The position numbers and the translations under genes are program-made. DNA of 64,000 nt from Saccharothrix espanaensis DSM 44229 (GTDB lineage: Bacteria; Actinomycetota; Actinomycetes; Mycobacteriales; Pseudonocardiaceae): NCBI RefSeq assembly GCF_000328705.1, contig NC_019673.1, positions 7,637,501 to 7,701,500 of the forward strand, in the 5' to 3' direction. The stretch's first letter is position 1; each line of letters starts with the position of its first letter. Below are positions 9,944 to 18,595 of the stretch, one piece after another. The notes under the pieces were generated by a model. That model saw only the letters and a program-made list of their open reading frames with translations. It ran no database searches and was not told the DNA's origin.

Positions 9944-10224
9944 TCGACCTCCAGTTGTTCACTCGGTGGTGGTCATTCTCCCCGGTGACACCGATTTGGA
10001 CTAATCCGGCAATCGCCACAGCGCCACCACCGAGCGTGCTCCACCCGGGCCGCGCGCGCTGTGCGAGTGGCGAGCGGGCCTGCGGAGCCTGGCACCGCAG
10101 TACCGGGAACCGTTCGGCCGCAACCAGCCTCCCCCGGTCCGGGCGGGACCACCGTCCACAGCGGACAGCCCGCCCGATAGCCCCGGTTCACGTGCGAGGA
10201 CGTCCCGGTGGGTGGACACCGGCG

Positions 10225-10506
10225 TCAGCCGTCGAGCAGCCGCGCCAGCCGTTGCGCGGCGTCGTCCGGGGCCGGGTCGAGCTCGACGACCTTGTCCCGG
10301 CCGCGCTCGCCGTGCACGATCCGCACGTCCTGCCGGCGCACGCCGAACGCCTTGGCCACCGCCCGCCGCACGGCCTCGTTCGCCTTGCCCTCGACGGCCG
10401 GCGCGGCGACGGCGACGATCAACGCCAGCGGTCCCCAACGCCCGCCCACGGCATCGCGCTTGGCGCTGGGCTTGACCCGCACGCCCAGCCGGAACGGTTC
10501 AGGCAC
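10225..10506 (-). CDS. DUF167 (YggU) family protein
   Basis: 93 aa, full length for DUF167. The family signature is clear: FRLGVRVKPSAKRDAVGG at the N-terminus and PAVEGKANEAVRRAVAKAFGV in the middle, then RIVHGERGRDKVVEL. The fold is known from structures, but the biochemical role is not. It overlaps the 3' end of the tetR gene by 8 nt, so it is probably co-transcribed and translationally coupled with it. Confidence 0.9.
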   Translation of the reverse strand: MPEPFRLGVRVKPSAKRDAVGGRWGPLALIVAVAAPAVEGKANEAVRRAVAKAFGVRRQDVRIVHGERGRDKVVELDPAPDDAAQRLARLLDG

Positions 10507-11050
10507 GGGTGGTCACCGCGGCCAGCGTGTCCTCCAGCAGCTCCCGGCGGTCGCCCACGACGTGCGGGGCGGCGGACATCAGCTGCGCCTGGCCCAGGTA
10601 GACCGAGTAGGCCAGGACGGCCCGCCGGCCGGCGGCCTCGGGCGGGAAGCCGATGGCCTCGAACAGCTCGGCCAGGTAGCCGACCCGGCGGTCGGTGACC
10701 CGGCGCAGCACGGGCGCGACCGCCGGGTCGTCCTTGGCCGCGAGCATGGCCAGCTCGACCGCGCTGGACCGGGCGTCCTCCAGGACCAGCCCGAACAGCC
10801 GGCGCAACCGGCCGTGCGGCGTGGTCTCGGTCTCGACCAGGGCGATGACGGCCTCGGTGTGCTCCCGCTCCCACCGTTCGAGGGTGGCCTTGAGCAGGGC
10901 TTCGCGGTTGGGGAAGTGCCAGTAGGCGCTGCCCTTGGTCGCGCCGAGCCGCACCGCGAGCGGTTCCACCGCGACCGCCGCCACCCCGCCCTCGGCCAGC
11001 GCCCGCAGGGCCACCGCGGTCCAGTCGTCCTTGGTCCGACGCGTCGTCAC
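10499..11050 (-). CDS. TetR family transcriptional regulator
   Basis: 183 aa. The N-terminal HTH (residues ~8-55) reads DDWTAVALRALAEGGVAAVA then LAVRLGATKGSAYWHFPNRE, the standard TetR recognition helix ending in YWHF. The C-terminal half is the helical ligand-binding/dimer domain. The GTG at 11050 is supported by a candidate -10 (TAGCGT) 8 nt upstream, suggesting a leaderless mRNA. It diverges from an SRPBCC gene across a strong palindromic site, so it probably represses itself and that gene. The inducer is unknown. Confidence 0.9.
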   Translation of the reverse strand: MTTRRTKDDWTAVALRALAEGGVAAVAVEPLAVRLGATKGSAYWHFPNREALLKATLERWEREHTEAVIALVETETTPHGRLRRLFGLVLEDARSSAVELAMLAAKDDPAVAPVLRRVTDRRVGYLAELFEAIGFPPEAAGRRAVLAYSVYLGQAQLMSAAPHVVGDRRELLEDTLAAVTTRA

Positions 11051-11058
11051 AAGCCCGT

Positions 11059-11096
11059 ACGCTACCGTATGGTCGTTTCCATACGGGACCGTACGG
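11059..11096. promoter_or_regulatory. Palindromic operator in the tetR/SRPBCC divergent region
   Basis: CCGTATGG (11065-11072), 6 nt, then CCATACGG (11079-11086) form a perfect inverted repeat. A third related element, CCGTACGG (11089-11096), is itself palindromic and runs into the ribosome-binding site of the plus-strand gene. On the minus strand the repeat abuts the candidate tetR -10 TAGCGT (11059-11064), so a bound repressor would block both promoters. Confidence 0.85.
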
Positions 11097-11104
11097 AGGT
11101 TGCC

Positions 11105-11545
11105 ATGATCAAGAACGTGCACGAGCGCCGACTGCCCGGCGACGGCTGGGTGGACCGCGCGGTGGAACTGTGGCCCGAGCGGTGGCCGAAGCTGGTCCTC
11201 GACCGGCCGCTGGGCGTCGGGGCGGACGGCGGGCACGGGTTCGTGCGCTACCGGTGTACCGGCCACGAACCCGGCAAGCGGGTGGAGTTCACCTTCTCGC
11301 CGGGGCTGGGCCTGGTCGGCACGCACGTGTTCGAGGCCGTCCCGGGCGGCATCCGGCACACCATCACGGGTCGCCCGAACGGGTGGATGTTGCTCGGCTG
11401 GCCGCTCGCCGTGCGCTGGTTGCACGACGCGCTGATCGAGGACATGTTCGACAACCTGAGCATCGCCGCAGGTCAGAGCATCGTGCCGGCACGGTGGTCG
11501 TGGTGGGTCCGGGTGCTGCGGGCCGTGGCGCGCCGACTGGACTGA
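11105..11545 (+). CDS. SRPBCC-fold protein (polyketide cyclase/START-like)
   Basis: 146 aa. The pattern fits SRPBCC proteins: an N-terminal strand (IKNVHERRLP), a helical insert with WPERWPKLVLDRPL, central strands RYRCTGHEPGKRVEFTF and THVFEAVPGGIRHTI, and a long C-terminal helix (AVRWLHDALIEDMFDNLSIA). Such proteins bind hydrophobic ligands, but no catalytic residues can be named. The ATG has GGAGG 5 nt upstream. The divergent TetR gene and the shared operator suggest it is the regulated target, perhaps with a role in lipid or xenobiotic handling (inference). Confidence 0.8.
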   Translation: MIKNVHERRLPGDGWVDRAVELWPERWPKLVLDRPLGVGADGGHGFVRYRCTGHEPGKRVEFTFSPGLGLVGTHVFEAVPGGIRHTITGRPNGWMLLGWPLAVRWLHDALIEDMFDNLSIAAGQSIVPARWSWWVRVLRAVARRLD

Positions 11546-11615
11546 ACCAGCCGCATCCACAACCCTGCACGGCGTCCGTCTACCGGGTACCGGACGCCGA
11601 CCAGAGGGAGGGTTC

Positions 11616-12164
11616 GTGACACCGGGAGACTCCGATGACCACGCGGCCGCCTTCGGCGAGTTCTACCACCGGGAGCGCACCCGGCTCTTCCGGTTCGCCG
11701 CCGTCATGTCACCGCACCTGGACCACGAGTCCGCGGTGCAGGAGGCGTTCGTCCGCGCCTGGCGGAACTGGCCGGCCATCGCCCCCGGCGCGCGCCGGGC
11801 GTGGCTGGTCAAGACGATCCGGAACCTGCTGGTCGACCAGGCCCGCCGGGTGGAGCGGCCCAGCGAGGTGACCGACGAGGTGGTCGCCCGGTCCCGGATC
11901 CTCGTGCAGCGGCAGCGCGAGGCCGAGACGTGGCACGAGCTCAACAGCACGCTCGCCGCCATCGCGCGGCTGCCCGACCGGCTGCGCACCGCCCTGGTGC
12001 TGCGGTTCTGGGACTTCGACGACGGCGAGATCGCCGACGTGCTGGGATGCGGACGGGACTCCGTGCGCAGGTACGTGTCGGAAGCGCGGGCCCAGGTCAG
12101 CGCGACGGTCGGCAACTCCGAGCGCCGGGTGCGGGGTTCCCGGCGCGGGAAGGGGACAACATGA
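11616..12164 (+). CDS. ECF-type RNA polymerase sigma factor (first of a tandem pair)
   Basis: 182 aa. Sigma region 2 spans about residues 12-75 (FGEFYHRERTRLFRFAAVMS, then ESAVQEAFVRAWRNWP and AWLVKTIRNLLVDQARR). Region 4 spans about 112-165 (LARLPDRLRTALVLRF, then DGEIADVLGCGRDSVRRYVSEARA). No SnoaL-like or anti-sigma extension is present. A GAGGGAGGG ribosome-binding site precedes the GTG. Its stop overlaps the next sigma gene by 4 nt (ATGA), which is unusual because ECF genes normally precede an anti-sigma gene. Confidence 0.9.
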   Translation: MTPGDSDDHAAAFGEFYHRERTRLFRFAAVMSPHLDHESAVQEAFVRAWRNWPAIAPGARRAWLVKTIRNLLVDQARRVERPSEVTDEVVARSRILVQRQREAETWHELNSTLAAIARLPDRLRTALVLRFWDFDDGEIADVLGCGRDSVRRYVSEARAQVSATVGNSERRVRGSRRGKGTT

Positions 12165-12892
12165 CGGACGACGACGCGCGCCGCAACTCCCGTCCCGGGC
12201 TGTCCACCTCGGACGGCGGCGGGCTCGACCCGTTGCTGGACGAGTTGCGCGACGGGGTGACCGAGGCGATCCCCGACGACCCGGCGTCCGACGACCTGGG
12301 CGTGGCCGCGATCATCGCGCAGGGCTCCCCGGGCCCGACCGCGCCGCAACGGCACGCGGCCCTGCTCACCGCCGCCCGCGCCGGCGACCGCGACGCGCTG
12401 AACACGCTGGTCGCCGAGCTGACGCCGCTGGTGTGGCACGTGGCCCGGGGCAACGGGCTGGACCAGGGCATCGCCGAGGACGTGGTGCAGACGGTGTGGC
12501 TGAGCCTGCTGCGGCACCTGGACCGGATCGCCGAGCCGCGTGCCCTGGCGGGCTGGCTGATCGTCACCACCCGGCGGGAGGCCCAGCGGGCGTGGCGCGA
12601 GGCGAACGGCCGGGCGGCGCTGTCCTCGGACTCGGCGCTCGACCTGCCCGACACCCGCTGGCTGCCCGAGACCGAGGCGCTGCGCGACGACCGCGACCGG
12701 CGGCTGTGGCGGGCCTACTCGAACCTGCCCCGGCGCTGCCAGGAGCTGCTCCGGCTGACCGTGCTGGCCGGCCGCGCCGAGTACCGCGCGGTGGCCGAGG
12801 CGCTGTCCATGCCCCGGGGCAGCATCGGCCCGACCCGCGGCCGCTGCCTGGCGACCCTGCGCACCCTGCTGGAGCGCGAGGGAGGTGTTTGA
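12161..12892 (+). CDS. Second RNA polymerase sigma factor of the tandem pair
   Basis: 243 aa. About 60 variable N-terminal residues are followed by region 2 (AARAGDRDALNTLVAELTPL, AEDVVQTVWLSLLRHLDRI, ALAGWLIVTTRREAQRAWRE) and region 4 (YSNLPRRCQELLRLTVLA, YRAVAEALSMPRGSIGPTRG). In actinomycetes this subtype often sits beside genes for CHAT or peptidase effectors and tiny partner peptides (recalled pattern). Here it overlaps an upstream sigma gene and is followed after one base by a 40-aa ORF. The HTH of region 4 looks intact, so it should be functional. Confidence 0.88.
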   Translation: MTDDDARRNSRPGLSTSDGGGLDPLLDELRDGVTEAIPDDPASDDLGVAAIIAQGSPGPTAPQRHAALLTAARAGDRDALNTLVAELTPLVWHVARGNGLDQGIAEDVVQTVWLSLLRHLDRIAEPRALAGWLIVTTRREAQRAWREANGRAALSSDSALDLPDTRWLPETEALRDDRDRRLWRAYSNLPRRCQELLRLTVLAGRAEYRAVAEALSMPRGSIGPTRGRCLATLRTLLEREGGV

Positions 12893-12893
12893 C

Positions 12894-13016
12894 ATGTCCG
12901 ACGAGCTGAACACCTGGCTGGACGACCTGGTGGACGTCCTCGACCCGCCGCCGGCGCACCTGGCCGACCAGGTCGGGGTGCTGCTCATCATCGCCCTCGC
13001 GCTGCGCGCCGCCTGA
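12894..13016 (+). CDS. Small ORF, 40 aa, downstream of the sigma pair
   Basis: The ATG lies one base after the preceding stop codon. The ribosome-binding site GGAGG lies in the 3' end of the sigma gene, 6-10 nt upstream. The product is acidic at the N-terminus (MSDELNTWLDDLVDVLDPPP) and ends in a hydrophobic run (GVLLIIALALRAA) that could be a short membrane anchor or amphipathic helix. A strong terminator follows at once. The position suggests a partner or regulator of the sigma factors, but no homology was recognised. Confidence 0.65.
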   Translation: MSDELNTWLDDLVDVLDPPPAHLADQVGVLLIIALALRAA

Positions 13017-13033
13017 CCCGGCAGGACGCCGAA

Positions 13034-13067
13034 GGGGGCACGGTCGGGACGCCCCGACCGTGCCCCC
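13034..13067. terminator. Bidirectional terminator between the sigma operon and ileS
   Basis: GGGGGCACGGTCGGG and CCCGACCGTGCCCCC form a perfect 15-bp stem with a 4-nt loop. It lies between the convergent 40-aa ORF and ileS and can serve both strands. Confidence 0.9.
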
Positions 13068-13077
13068 TCCCGCCAGA

Positions 13078-16000
13078 TCAGACCTTCGTGACGGAGACCC
13101 TCACCTCGGCCCCGTCGCCGACCGAGCCCGCCGCACCCCCGGCGACCTCGCCGTAGGACACCGCGTCGGCCAGCGTCTCGGCCGCCACGAACGCCTCGAA
13201 CCGGCGCACCGCGTCGGCCACCTCGCCGGCGGGCAGCTGCACGACCAGCGCGATCCGGTCCGACACGTCTAGGTCGGCGTCCTTGCGCGCCTGCTGCACC
13301 ACGCGCACCAGGTCGCGGGCGACGCCCTCGGCCGCCAGCTCCGGCGTGACCGCCGTGTCCAGCACGACCAGGCCGCTGTTGGCCGGCAGCGCCGCCGTGG
13401 CCCCCTGGTCGGTGGCCACCAGCCGCTGCTCGTACTCCTCCGGGAACAGCTCGACGCCCGCCGCGACGACCTTGCCGTCGACCTCGGACCAGTCGCCGGC
13501 CTTGACCGCCTTGATCACCTTCTGCACCTCCGGCCCGAGCCGCGGCCCGGCCGCCCGCGCGTTCACCGCGAGCTGGAAGTGCCCGTGCGCGTCGACGTCG
13601 GAGGTCAGCTCGACCTCCTTGACGTTCACCTCGTCCCGCAGGATCTCGCTGAACGCCGCCAGCCGCTCGGCGTCGCGCGCCGCGATCACCAGCCTGGCCA
13701 GCGGCAGCCGCACCCGCAGCTTGTTGGCCTTGCGCAGCGACAGCGCCGTGGACGCCACCTGCCGCACCTGGTCCATCGCCGCCACCAGGTCGGCGTCGGC
13801 CGGCAGGTCCGCCGCGACCGGGTAGTCCGCCAGGTGCACCGAGCGCCCGCCGGTCAACCCGCGCCACACCACCTCGGTGGTCAGCGGCAGCAGCGGCGCG
13901 GCCACCCGGCTGACCACCTCCAGCACGGTGTGCAGGGTGTCGACGGCGTCCTGGTCGCCCGCCCAGAACCGGTCGCGGGACCGGCGGACGTACCAGTTCG
14001 TCAGCACCTCCAGGAACTCCCGGATGGACGCGCACGCCCCCGAGATGTCGTAGACGTCCAGCCGCGCCGTCACGTCCGCGACCAGGTCGTGCGTCTTGGC
14101 CAGCGCGTACCGGTCGAGCACGTGCGGCGAACCGGTCCGCCAGGTGCCTTCGACGCCCTCGGCGTTGGCGTAGAGCGCGAGGAAGTACCACGAGTTCCAC
14201 AGCGGCAGCACGGCCTGGCGCACGGCGTCGCGGATGCCCCGCTCGGTGACGACCAGGTCGCCGCCGCGCAGGATCGGCGAGGCCATCAGGAACCACCGCA
14301 TGGCGTCCGAGCCGTCCCGGTCGAACACCTCGTTGACGTCCGGGTAGTTCTTGCGCGACTTGGACATCTTCTGGCCGTCGTCGCCCAGCACGATCCCGTG
14401 CGCCACGCAGTTCTTGAACGCCGGCCGGTCGAACAGCGCCGTGGCCAGCACGTGCATGGTGTAGAACCAGCCGCGGGTCTGGCCGTTGTACTCGACGATG
14501 AAGTCGCCCGGGTAGTGGTCCTCGAACCAGTCGGCGTTCTCGAACGGGTAGTGCACCTGCGCGAACGACATGGACCCCGACTCGAACCAGCAGTCGAGCA
14601 CCTCGGGCACCCGGCGCATGGTGGAGCGCCCGGTCGGGTCGTCCGGGTTGGGCCGGGTCAGCTGGTCGATGTGCGGCCGGTGCAGGTCGGTCGGGCGCGC
14701 GCCGAAGTCGCGCGCCAGCTCGTCCAGCGAGCCGTACACGTCCACCCGGGGGTGCTCGGGGTCGTCGGACACCCAGACCGGGATCGGCGAGCCCCAGAAC
14801 CGGTTGCGGGAGATGTTCCAGTCCCGCGCGTTCTCCAGCCACTTGCCGAACTGGCCGTCCTTGATGTGCTCGGGCACCCAGTTGATCTCGCCGTTGAGCT
14901 CGACCATCCGGTCCTTGAACTTGCTCACCGCGACGAACCACGACGACACGGCCCGCTGGATCAGCGGGTTGTCGCAGCGCCAGCAGTGCGGGTACGGGTG
15001 GTCGTAGGTCTCGTGGCGCAGCAGCAGGCCCGCGTCCCGCAGGTCGCGGATGATCGGCTTGTTCGCGTCGAAGACGTGCTGCCCCTCGTAGGGCGGCACC
15101 TCGGCGGTGAACCGGCCGTGCGGGTCGACCGGCACGACCACCTCGATGCCGGCGGCGTCGGTGACGAGCTTGTCCTCCTCGCCGAAGGCGGGGGCGATGT
15201 GCACGATGCCCGTGCCGTCCTCGGTGGTGACGTAGTCGGCGGCGAGCACCTGGTGGGCGTTCTCCCGGCCGACGAAGAAGTCGAACGGCGGCGCGTACCG
15301 CCGGCCGACCAGGTCGGAACCCCGGTACCGGGCCACGACCGGCGGCTCCTCGCCCAGCTCGCGGGCGTAGGCGGGCACGCGCGCCTCGGCGAGCAGGTAG
15401 CGCTCGCCGTTCGCCTCGACCACCACGTAGTCGACGTCCGGGTGCACCGCGGCGGCGAGGTTCGACGGCAGCGTCCACGGCGTGGTCGTCCACACCAGGG
15501 CCAGCTCGCCGGACTCCAGCCGCAGGCCCACGGTGACCGCCGGGTCCTGCCGGTCGCGGTAGGTGTCGTCCATCTTGGTCTCGGTGTTGGACAGCGGCGT
15601 CTCGCAGCGCCAGCAGTACCAGAGCACCCGGAAGCCCTCGTAGACCAGGCCCTTGTCCCACAGGGACTTGAAGGCCCACATGACGCTTTCCATGTAGTCC
15701 AGGTCGAGGGTCTTGTAGTCGTTGTCGAAGTCCACCCAGCGCGCCTGGCGGGTCACGTAGTCGCGCCACTGGTCGGTGTACTGGAGCACCGACGCGCGGC
15801 ACGCCTCGTTGAACTTCTCGATCCCGAACGCCTCGATCTCGGACTTCGACGAGAACCCGAGCTGCTTCTCCGCCTCCACCTCGGCGGGCAGGCCGTGGGT
15901 GTCCCAGCCGAACCGGCGCTCGACGTGCTTGCCGCGCATGGTCTGGTAGCGCGGCACGACGTCCTTGACGTACCCGGTCAGCAGGTGCCCGTAGTGCGGG

Positions 16001-16188
16001 AGGCCGTTGGCGAACGGCGGGCCGTCGTAGAAGACGAACTCGTTGGCGCCCCGGTCCCCCGCCGGCCGGGCGGCGATCGAGTCCGGGAACGTCCGGTCGG
16101 ACTTCCAGAAGTCGAGGACGTCCTGTTCCAGGGCGGGGAAGGACGGCTGGGAGGGCACCGAGCCCTCGCCTGCCTTCGGGTAGGCCAT
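13078..16188 (-). CDS. ileS: Isoleucyl-tRNA synthetase
   Basis: 1,036 aa. Charges tRNA-Ile. The class I HIGH motif appears as [12 protein letters not shown] (residues ~58-69) and KMSKS as [10 protein letters not shown] (~610). An editing CP1 domain lies between them and a C-terminal anticodon-binding region follows. The HYGH version and the length place it in the eukaryote-like IleS group, which is typically less sensitive to mupirocin (known of the group; not tested here). The ATG at 16188 is set by homology ([20 protein letters not shown]) and by the T-box leader just upstream. Confidence 0.97.
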   Translation of the reverse strand: MAYPKAGEGSVPSQPSFPALEQDVLDFWKSDRTFPDSIAARPAGDRGANEFVFYDGPPFANGLPHYGHLLTGYVKDVVPRYQTMRGKHVERRFGWDTHGLPAEVEAEKQLGFSSKSEIEAFGIEKFNEACRASVLQYTDQWRDYVTRQARWVDFDNDYKTLDLDYMESVMWAFKSLWDKGLVYEGFRVLWYCWRCETPLSNTETKMDDTYRDRQDPAVTVGLRLESGELALVWTTTPWTLPSNLAAAVHPDVDYVVVEANGERYLLAEARVPAYARELGEEPPVVARYRGSDLVGRRYAPPFDFFVGRENAHQVLAADYVTTEDGTGIVHIAPAFGEEDKLVTDAAGIEVVVPVDPHGRFTAEVPPYEGQHVFDANKPIIRDLRDAGLLLRHETYDHPYPHCWRCDNPLIQRAVSSWFVAVSKFKDRMVELNGEINWVPEHIKDGQFGKWLENARDWNISRNRFWGSPIPVWVSDDPEHPRVDVYGSLDELARDFGARPTDLHRPHIDQLTRPNPDDPTGRSTMRRVPEVLDCWFESGSMSFAQVHYPFENADWFEDHYPGDFIVEYNGQTRGWFYTMHVLATALFDRPAFKNCVAHGIVLGDDGQKMSKSRKNYPDVNEVFDRDGSDAMRWFLMASPILRGGDLVVTERGIRDAVRQAVLPLWNSWYFLALYANAEGVEGTWRTGSPHVLDRYALAKTHDLVADVTARLDVYDISGACASIREFLEVLTNWYVRRSRDRFWAGDQDAVDTLHTVLEVVSRVAAPLLPLTTEVVWRGLTGGRSVHLADYPVAADLPADADLVAAMDQVRQVASTALSLRKANKLRVRLPLARLVIAARDAERLAAFSEILRDEVNVKEVELTSDVDAHGHFQLAVNARAAGPRLGPEVQKVIKAVKAGDWSEVDGKVVAAGVELFPEEYEQRLVATDQGATAALPANSGLVVLDTAVTPELAAEGVARDLVRVVQQARKDADLDVSDRIALVVQLPAGEVADAVRRFEAFVAAETLADAVSYGEVAGGAAGSVGDGAEVRVSVTKV

Positions 16189-16204
16189 CGTGCTGCTCCT
16201 CGCG

Positions 16205-16395
16205 TGCTGCGTCATCCGGCACGCGGGGACGACACGCCTGGATCGGCGCACCGCGGTACCACCCCGCTTGCCGACGCCAACCTCGCGACGGCCTCTCGTT
16301 GCCGGCTGTGACGGGCCGCACCCGTCCGGTTCTACTGGGGCTCGCGCCCGTTCTTCCGGAAGCTCCCCGGTGATGGCCGGATCAACGCCGTGTGG
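16205..16395 (-). ncRNA. T-box leader (ileS type)
   Basis: Read on the minus strand, the ileS leader contains the invariant T-box GGGGTGGTACCGCGG (complement at 16251-16265). Further upstream is a short stem I region, CCGGCCATCACCGGGGAG, with ATC as the likely isoleucine specifier, and then CCGGAAGAACGG. The short stem I is typical of actinobacterial ileS T-boxes, which control translation rather than termination; no terminator with a U-run is seen here. Uncharged tRNA-Ile should raise expression. Ends are approximate. Confidence 0.92.
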
Positions 16396-16402
16396 GTCAA
16401 GC

Positions 16403-18001
16403 CTAACCCGCGGGTGCAAGCCGGTTGTGGCGGACGTCCCAGACGCGGAGCCCGTCGTTGAGCCCGACGGCGAGGAACCGGCCGTCCGGGCTGAACGCCG
16501 GCACGCACCCGAAGCCGGAGTCGGCGAGCCGGACGGCCTCGCCGGTGGCCAGGTCGACCAGCCGGACGCCGAGCGTGCTGCTGGTCGCGAGCCGGCGGTC
16601 GTCGGGGCTGAACGCGCACCGGCGGGTGTGCCCGGCGTCGTGCGGGAACCGGCCGACCTCCTCCCAGTCACCGGTGTCGAGCAGCACGACGTCGTCTTGC
16701 CGGTGGAACGCGGCCAGCCGCCCGTCGGAGCTGAACCGCTCGAACTCCAGCCACCCGCGCAAGTACTCCGGTTCGCCCCAACCCTCAGGTCCGCAGGGGA
16801 ACAGCCGGGGCGGCGACGAGCCGACCACCGCCAAGGGCTCGGTCGGGTGGAACACCACCGACTCCCCGACGGCCTCCCACCGGATCTCGGCGTGCGTCCA
16901 GTCCGCGCGGTTCCACACCTCCGGCGCGCCGTCGCGGGCCAGCGCGAGGTAGGCGTCCTCGTGGCTGAAGCTCAGCCGCGCTCCCCACGGGAGGACCCTG
17001 CCGTGCAGGCCGACCTCCAGTTTCCAGGTCTCCGGCGGGCCGGCGGTGTTCCACACCCCGACCCCGGAGTCCTCCTCGCCGGCGGCCAGCAGGGTGCCGG
17101 AGCGGTTGAACGCGTGCGGGCCGTGCGCGTCGATCCGGCCGACCTCCTCCCACGAGCCGACCCGCCAGACCCGCCCCTGCCACACCAGCAGGTCGCGCAC
17201 GAACGCCGGTTCGCCCAGGGCGGGCTCGGTGGTCAGCCGGACACCGTCGCCGGGCCGGTTCGCGGCCCGTGCGACGGCGATCGCACCGGCTACGGAGTCG
17301 TTGCTGGTGGGGGTCTGGTTCGGGGTGGTGCGGCGGACGTGGTCGTAGACGTAGGCGTACAGCTCACGGGTGGTGATCTCGCCGTCGCCGTCCAGGTCGG
17401 CGGCACCGCCGCGCAGACCCTCGATGATCGCCTGGGTGAACAGCGACGGCCGGGTCTCGCCGCGCACCTCCCCGCTCGGCTCGTAGGCGAACTGGATCGC
17501 GGTCGACGCGGTCATCACCGAGCGCCCCCGACCGTGGGAGAGCTGGTCGACCACGTCCACGTCGTCGCCCTTGAGCGCCAAGTCGACCGGGAACGCGCCG
17601 CCGAAGCAGCAGTCCAGCCACAGCACCACCCGGCCGGCCCGGCTGTCGTCCACCAGCTCCCGGACGAACGCGGCGGCCAGGCCGGTCGACGGCAGCCTGT
17701 CGTCGCGGGTGTCGGTCGTGGCGAAGTGCAGCCGGCCGGTGCGGTCCTTCACGCCGTGGCCGGACAGGTACAGCAGCACCAGGTCGTCGGCGGCGGCCTC
17801 GGCGAACAGGCCGTCCAAGCGCTCCCGCACGTGCTGGACCGGCTCGTTGAGCAGGACCTCGGTGGCGAACGCGCCGATCGACGGGTCCGCCAGGACCTCC
17901 GCCAACTCCGCGGCGTCCCGGTGCGGCGCGCGCAGGGCGCCGAACGTCGGGTCGGTGTAGGTGTCCGTGGCGATCAGCAACGCGGTCCGCACGACCGGCA
18001 T
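16403..18001 (-). CDS. Caspase-family protease with EF-hand loop and WD40-like propeller
   Basis: 532 aa. The N-terminal peptidase C14 domain (1-~195) has the catalytic pair: His82 in YLSGHGVKD and Cys132 in [12 protein letters not shown] canonical EF-hand loop follows at 202-213 ([12 protein letters not shown], with Asp at 1, 3, 5, Gly at 6, Ile at 8 and Glu at 12). From about 250 to the end are degenerate WD40-type blades ([41 protein letters not shown]). No signal peptide or membrane segment is seen, so it is probably cytosolic. Calcium control and a propeller target-binding site are inferences. It sits behind ileS and is transcribed towards it. Its substrate is unknown. Confidence 0.88.
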   Translation of the reverse strand: MPVVRTALLIATDTYTDPTFGALRAPHRDAAELAEVLADPSIGAFATEVLLNEPVQHVRERLDGLFAEAAADDLVLLYLSGHGVKDRTGRLHFATTDTRDDRLPSTGLAAAFVRELVDDSRAGRVVLWLDCCFGGAFPVDLALKGDDVDVVDQLSHGRGRSVMTASTAIQFAYEPSGEVRGETRPSLFTQAIIEGLRGGAADLDGDGEITTRELYAYVYDHVRRTTPNQTPTSNDSVAGAIAVARAANRPGDGVRLTTEPALGEPAFVRDLLVWQGRVWRVGSWEEVGRIDAHGPHAFNRSGTLLAAGEEDSGVGVWNTAGPPETWKLEVGLHGRVLPWGARLSFSHEDAYLALARDGAPEVWNRADWTHAEIRWEAVGESVVFHPTEPLAVVGSSPPRLFPCGPEGWGEPEYLRGWLEFERFSSDGRLAAFHRQDDVVLLDTGDWEEVGRFPHDAGHTRRCAFSPDDRRLATSSTLGVRLVDLATGEAVRLADSGFGCVPAFSPDGRFLAVGLNDGLRVWDVRHNRLAPAG

Positions 18002-18058
18002 TGTCCCCGGCTCGACGACGACGGCGTCACGCCGCTTCTCGGGTGCGCACGCCTGGAG

Positions 18059-18568
18059 CTAGGCGGAGGTGCGCTTCTTCGCGGCGAGCGTGGAGTCCGG
18101 CGCGCACACCGCGCACGGGGTGAAGCCGAGCTGCCTCGCCTCGGCGATCGGCAGGCCCAGCGACGCCCGGCCGGCCAGCCACGGGCACGCGGCCAGGTGG
18201 TAGCGGGGGCGTTCGTCCAGGACGCGGATCTCGTCCTTGAGGTCGGCGACGATCAGCAGGTCGGCGGCGTCCGTGTCCTCCTCCTCGGGCTCGGTGGCCT
18301 GATCGGGTGAACCGGGGGTGTCGTCGCCGTCCTGCCCCTCGACCGGGTGATCATCAGCGCTAGCCTGCTGATCACCCGTTTGCGCGGTGGTGCCGGCAGC
18401 CGGGGCGGTTCCCGACCCGCGGCGCAGCGCCCAGTCCCAGATCAGGACCAGGGCCGCGGCCGCGCTCGCACCCACGGAGAGCCACGCCCAGTACGTCTGG
18501 TCCGTGGTCAGCGCGGGCACGAGCAGCCCCAGGGCTGCCAGCACCAACAGCGCAACGATGTAGAGCAC
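18059..18568 (-). CDS. Membrane-anchored hypothetical protein with C-terminal His/Cys motif
   Basis: 169 aa. Two N-terminal membrane helices (about 3-21 and 28-47) are followed by an acidic, disordered linker (~50-102) with DGDD and PEEEDTDA. A small C-terminal domain then reads YHLAACPWLAGR and ends LGFTPCAVCAP. The H-x4-C ... C-x2-C spacing suggests metal binding and resembles the metal site of Ada N-terminal domains (weak inference). The GTG start lacks a Shine-Dalgarno but has TAGTCT 6 nt upstream, so the mRNA may be leaderless. It follows wag31; a link to polar growth is only positional. Confidence 0.75.
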   Translation of the reverse strand: MLYIVALLVLAALGLLVPALTTDQTYWAWLSVGASAAAALVLIWDWALRRGSGTAPAAGTTAQTGDQQASADDHPVEGQDGDDTPGSPDQATEPEEEDTDAADLLIVADLKDEIRVLDERPRYHLAACPWLAGRASLGLPIAEARQLGFTPCAVCAPDSTLAAKKRTSA

Positions 18569-18574
18569 GTGCGC

Positions 18575-18580
18575 AGACTA
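18575..18580 (-). promoter_or_regulatory. Candidate -10 box (TAGTCT), leaderless
   Basis: TAGTCT lies 6 nt before the GTG at 18568, in the 27-nt gap after wag31, so the downstream gene probably has its own start of transcription. Confidence 0.45.
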
Positions 18581-18595
18581 GATCAGCACGTCCGG

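Noticed and set aside
13579-16311. A 910-codon plus-strand open frame over ileS
   Set aside because: Shadow of ileS; low-complexity, no start site or family features.
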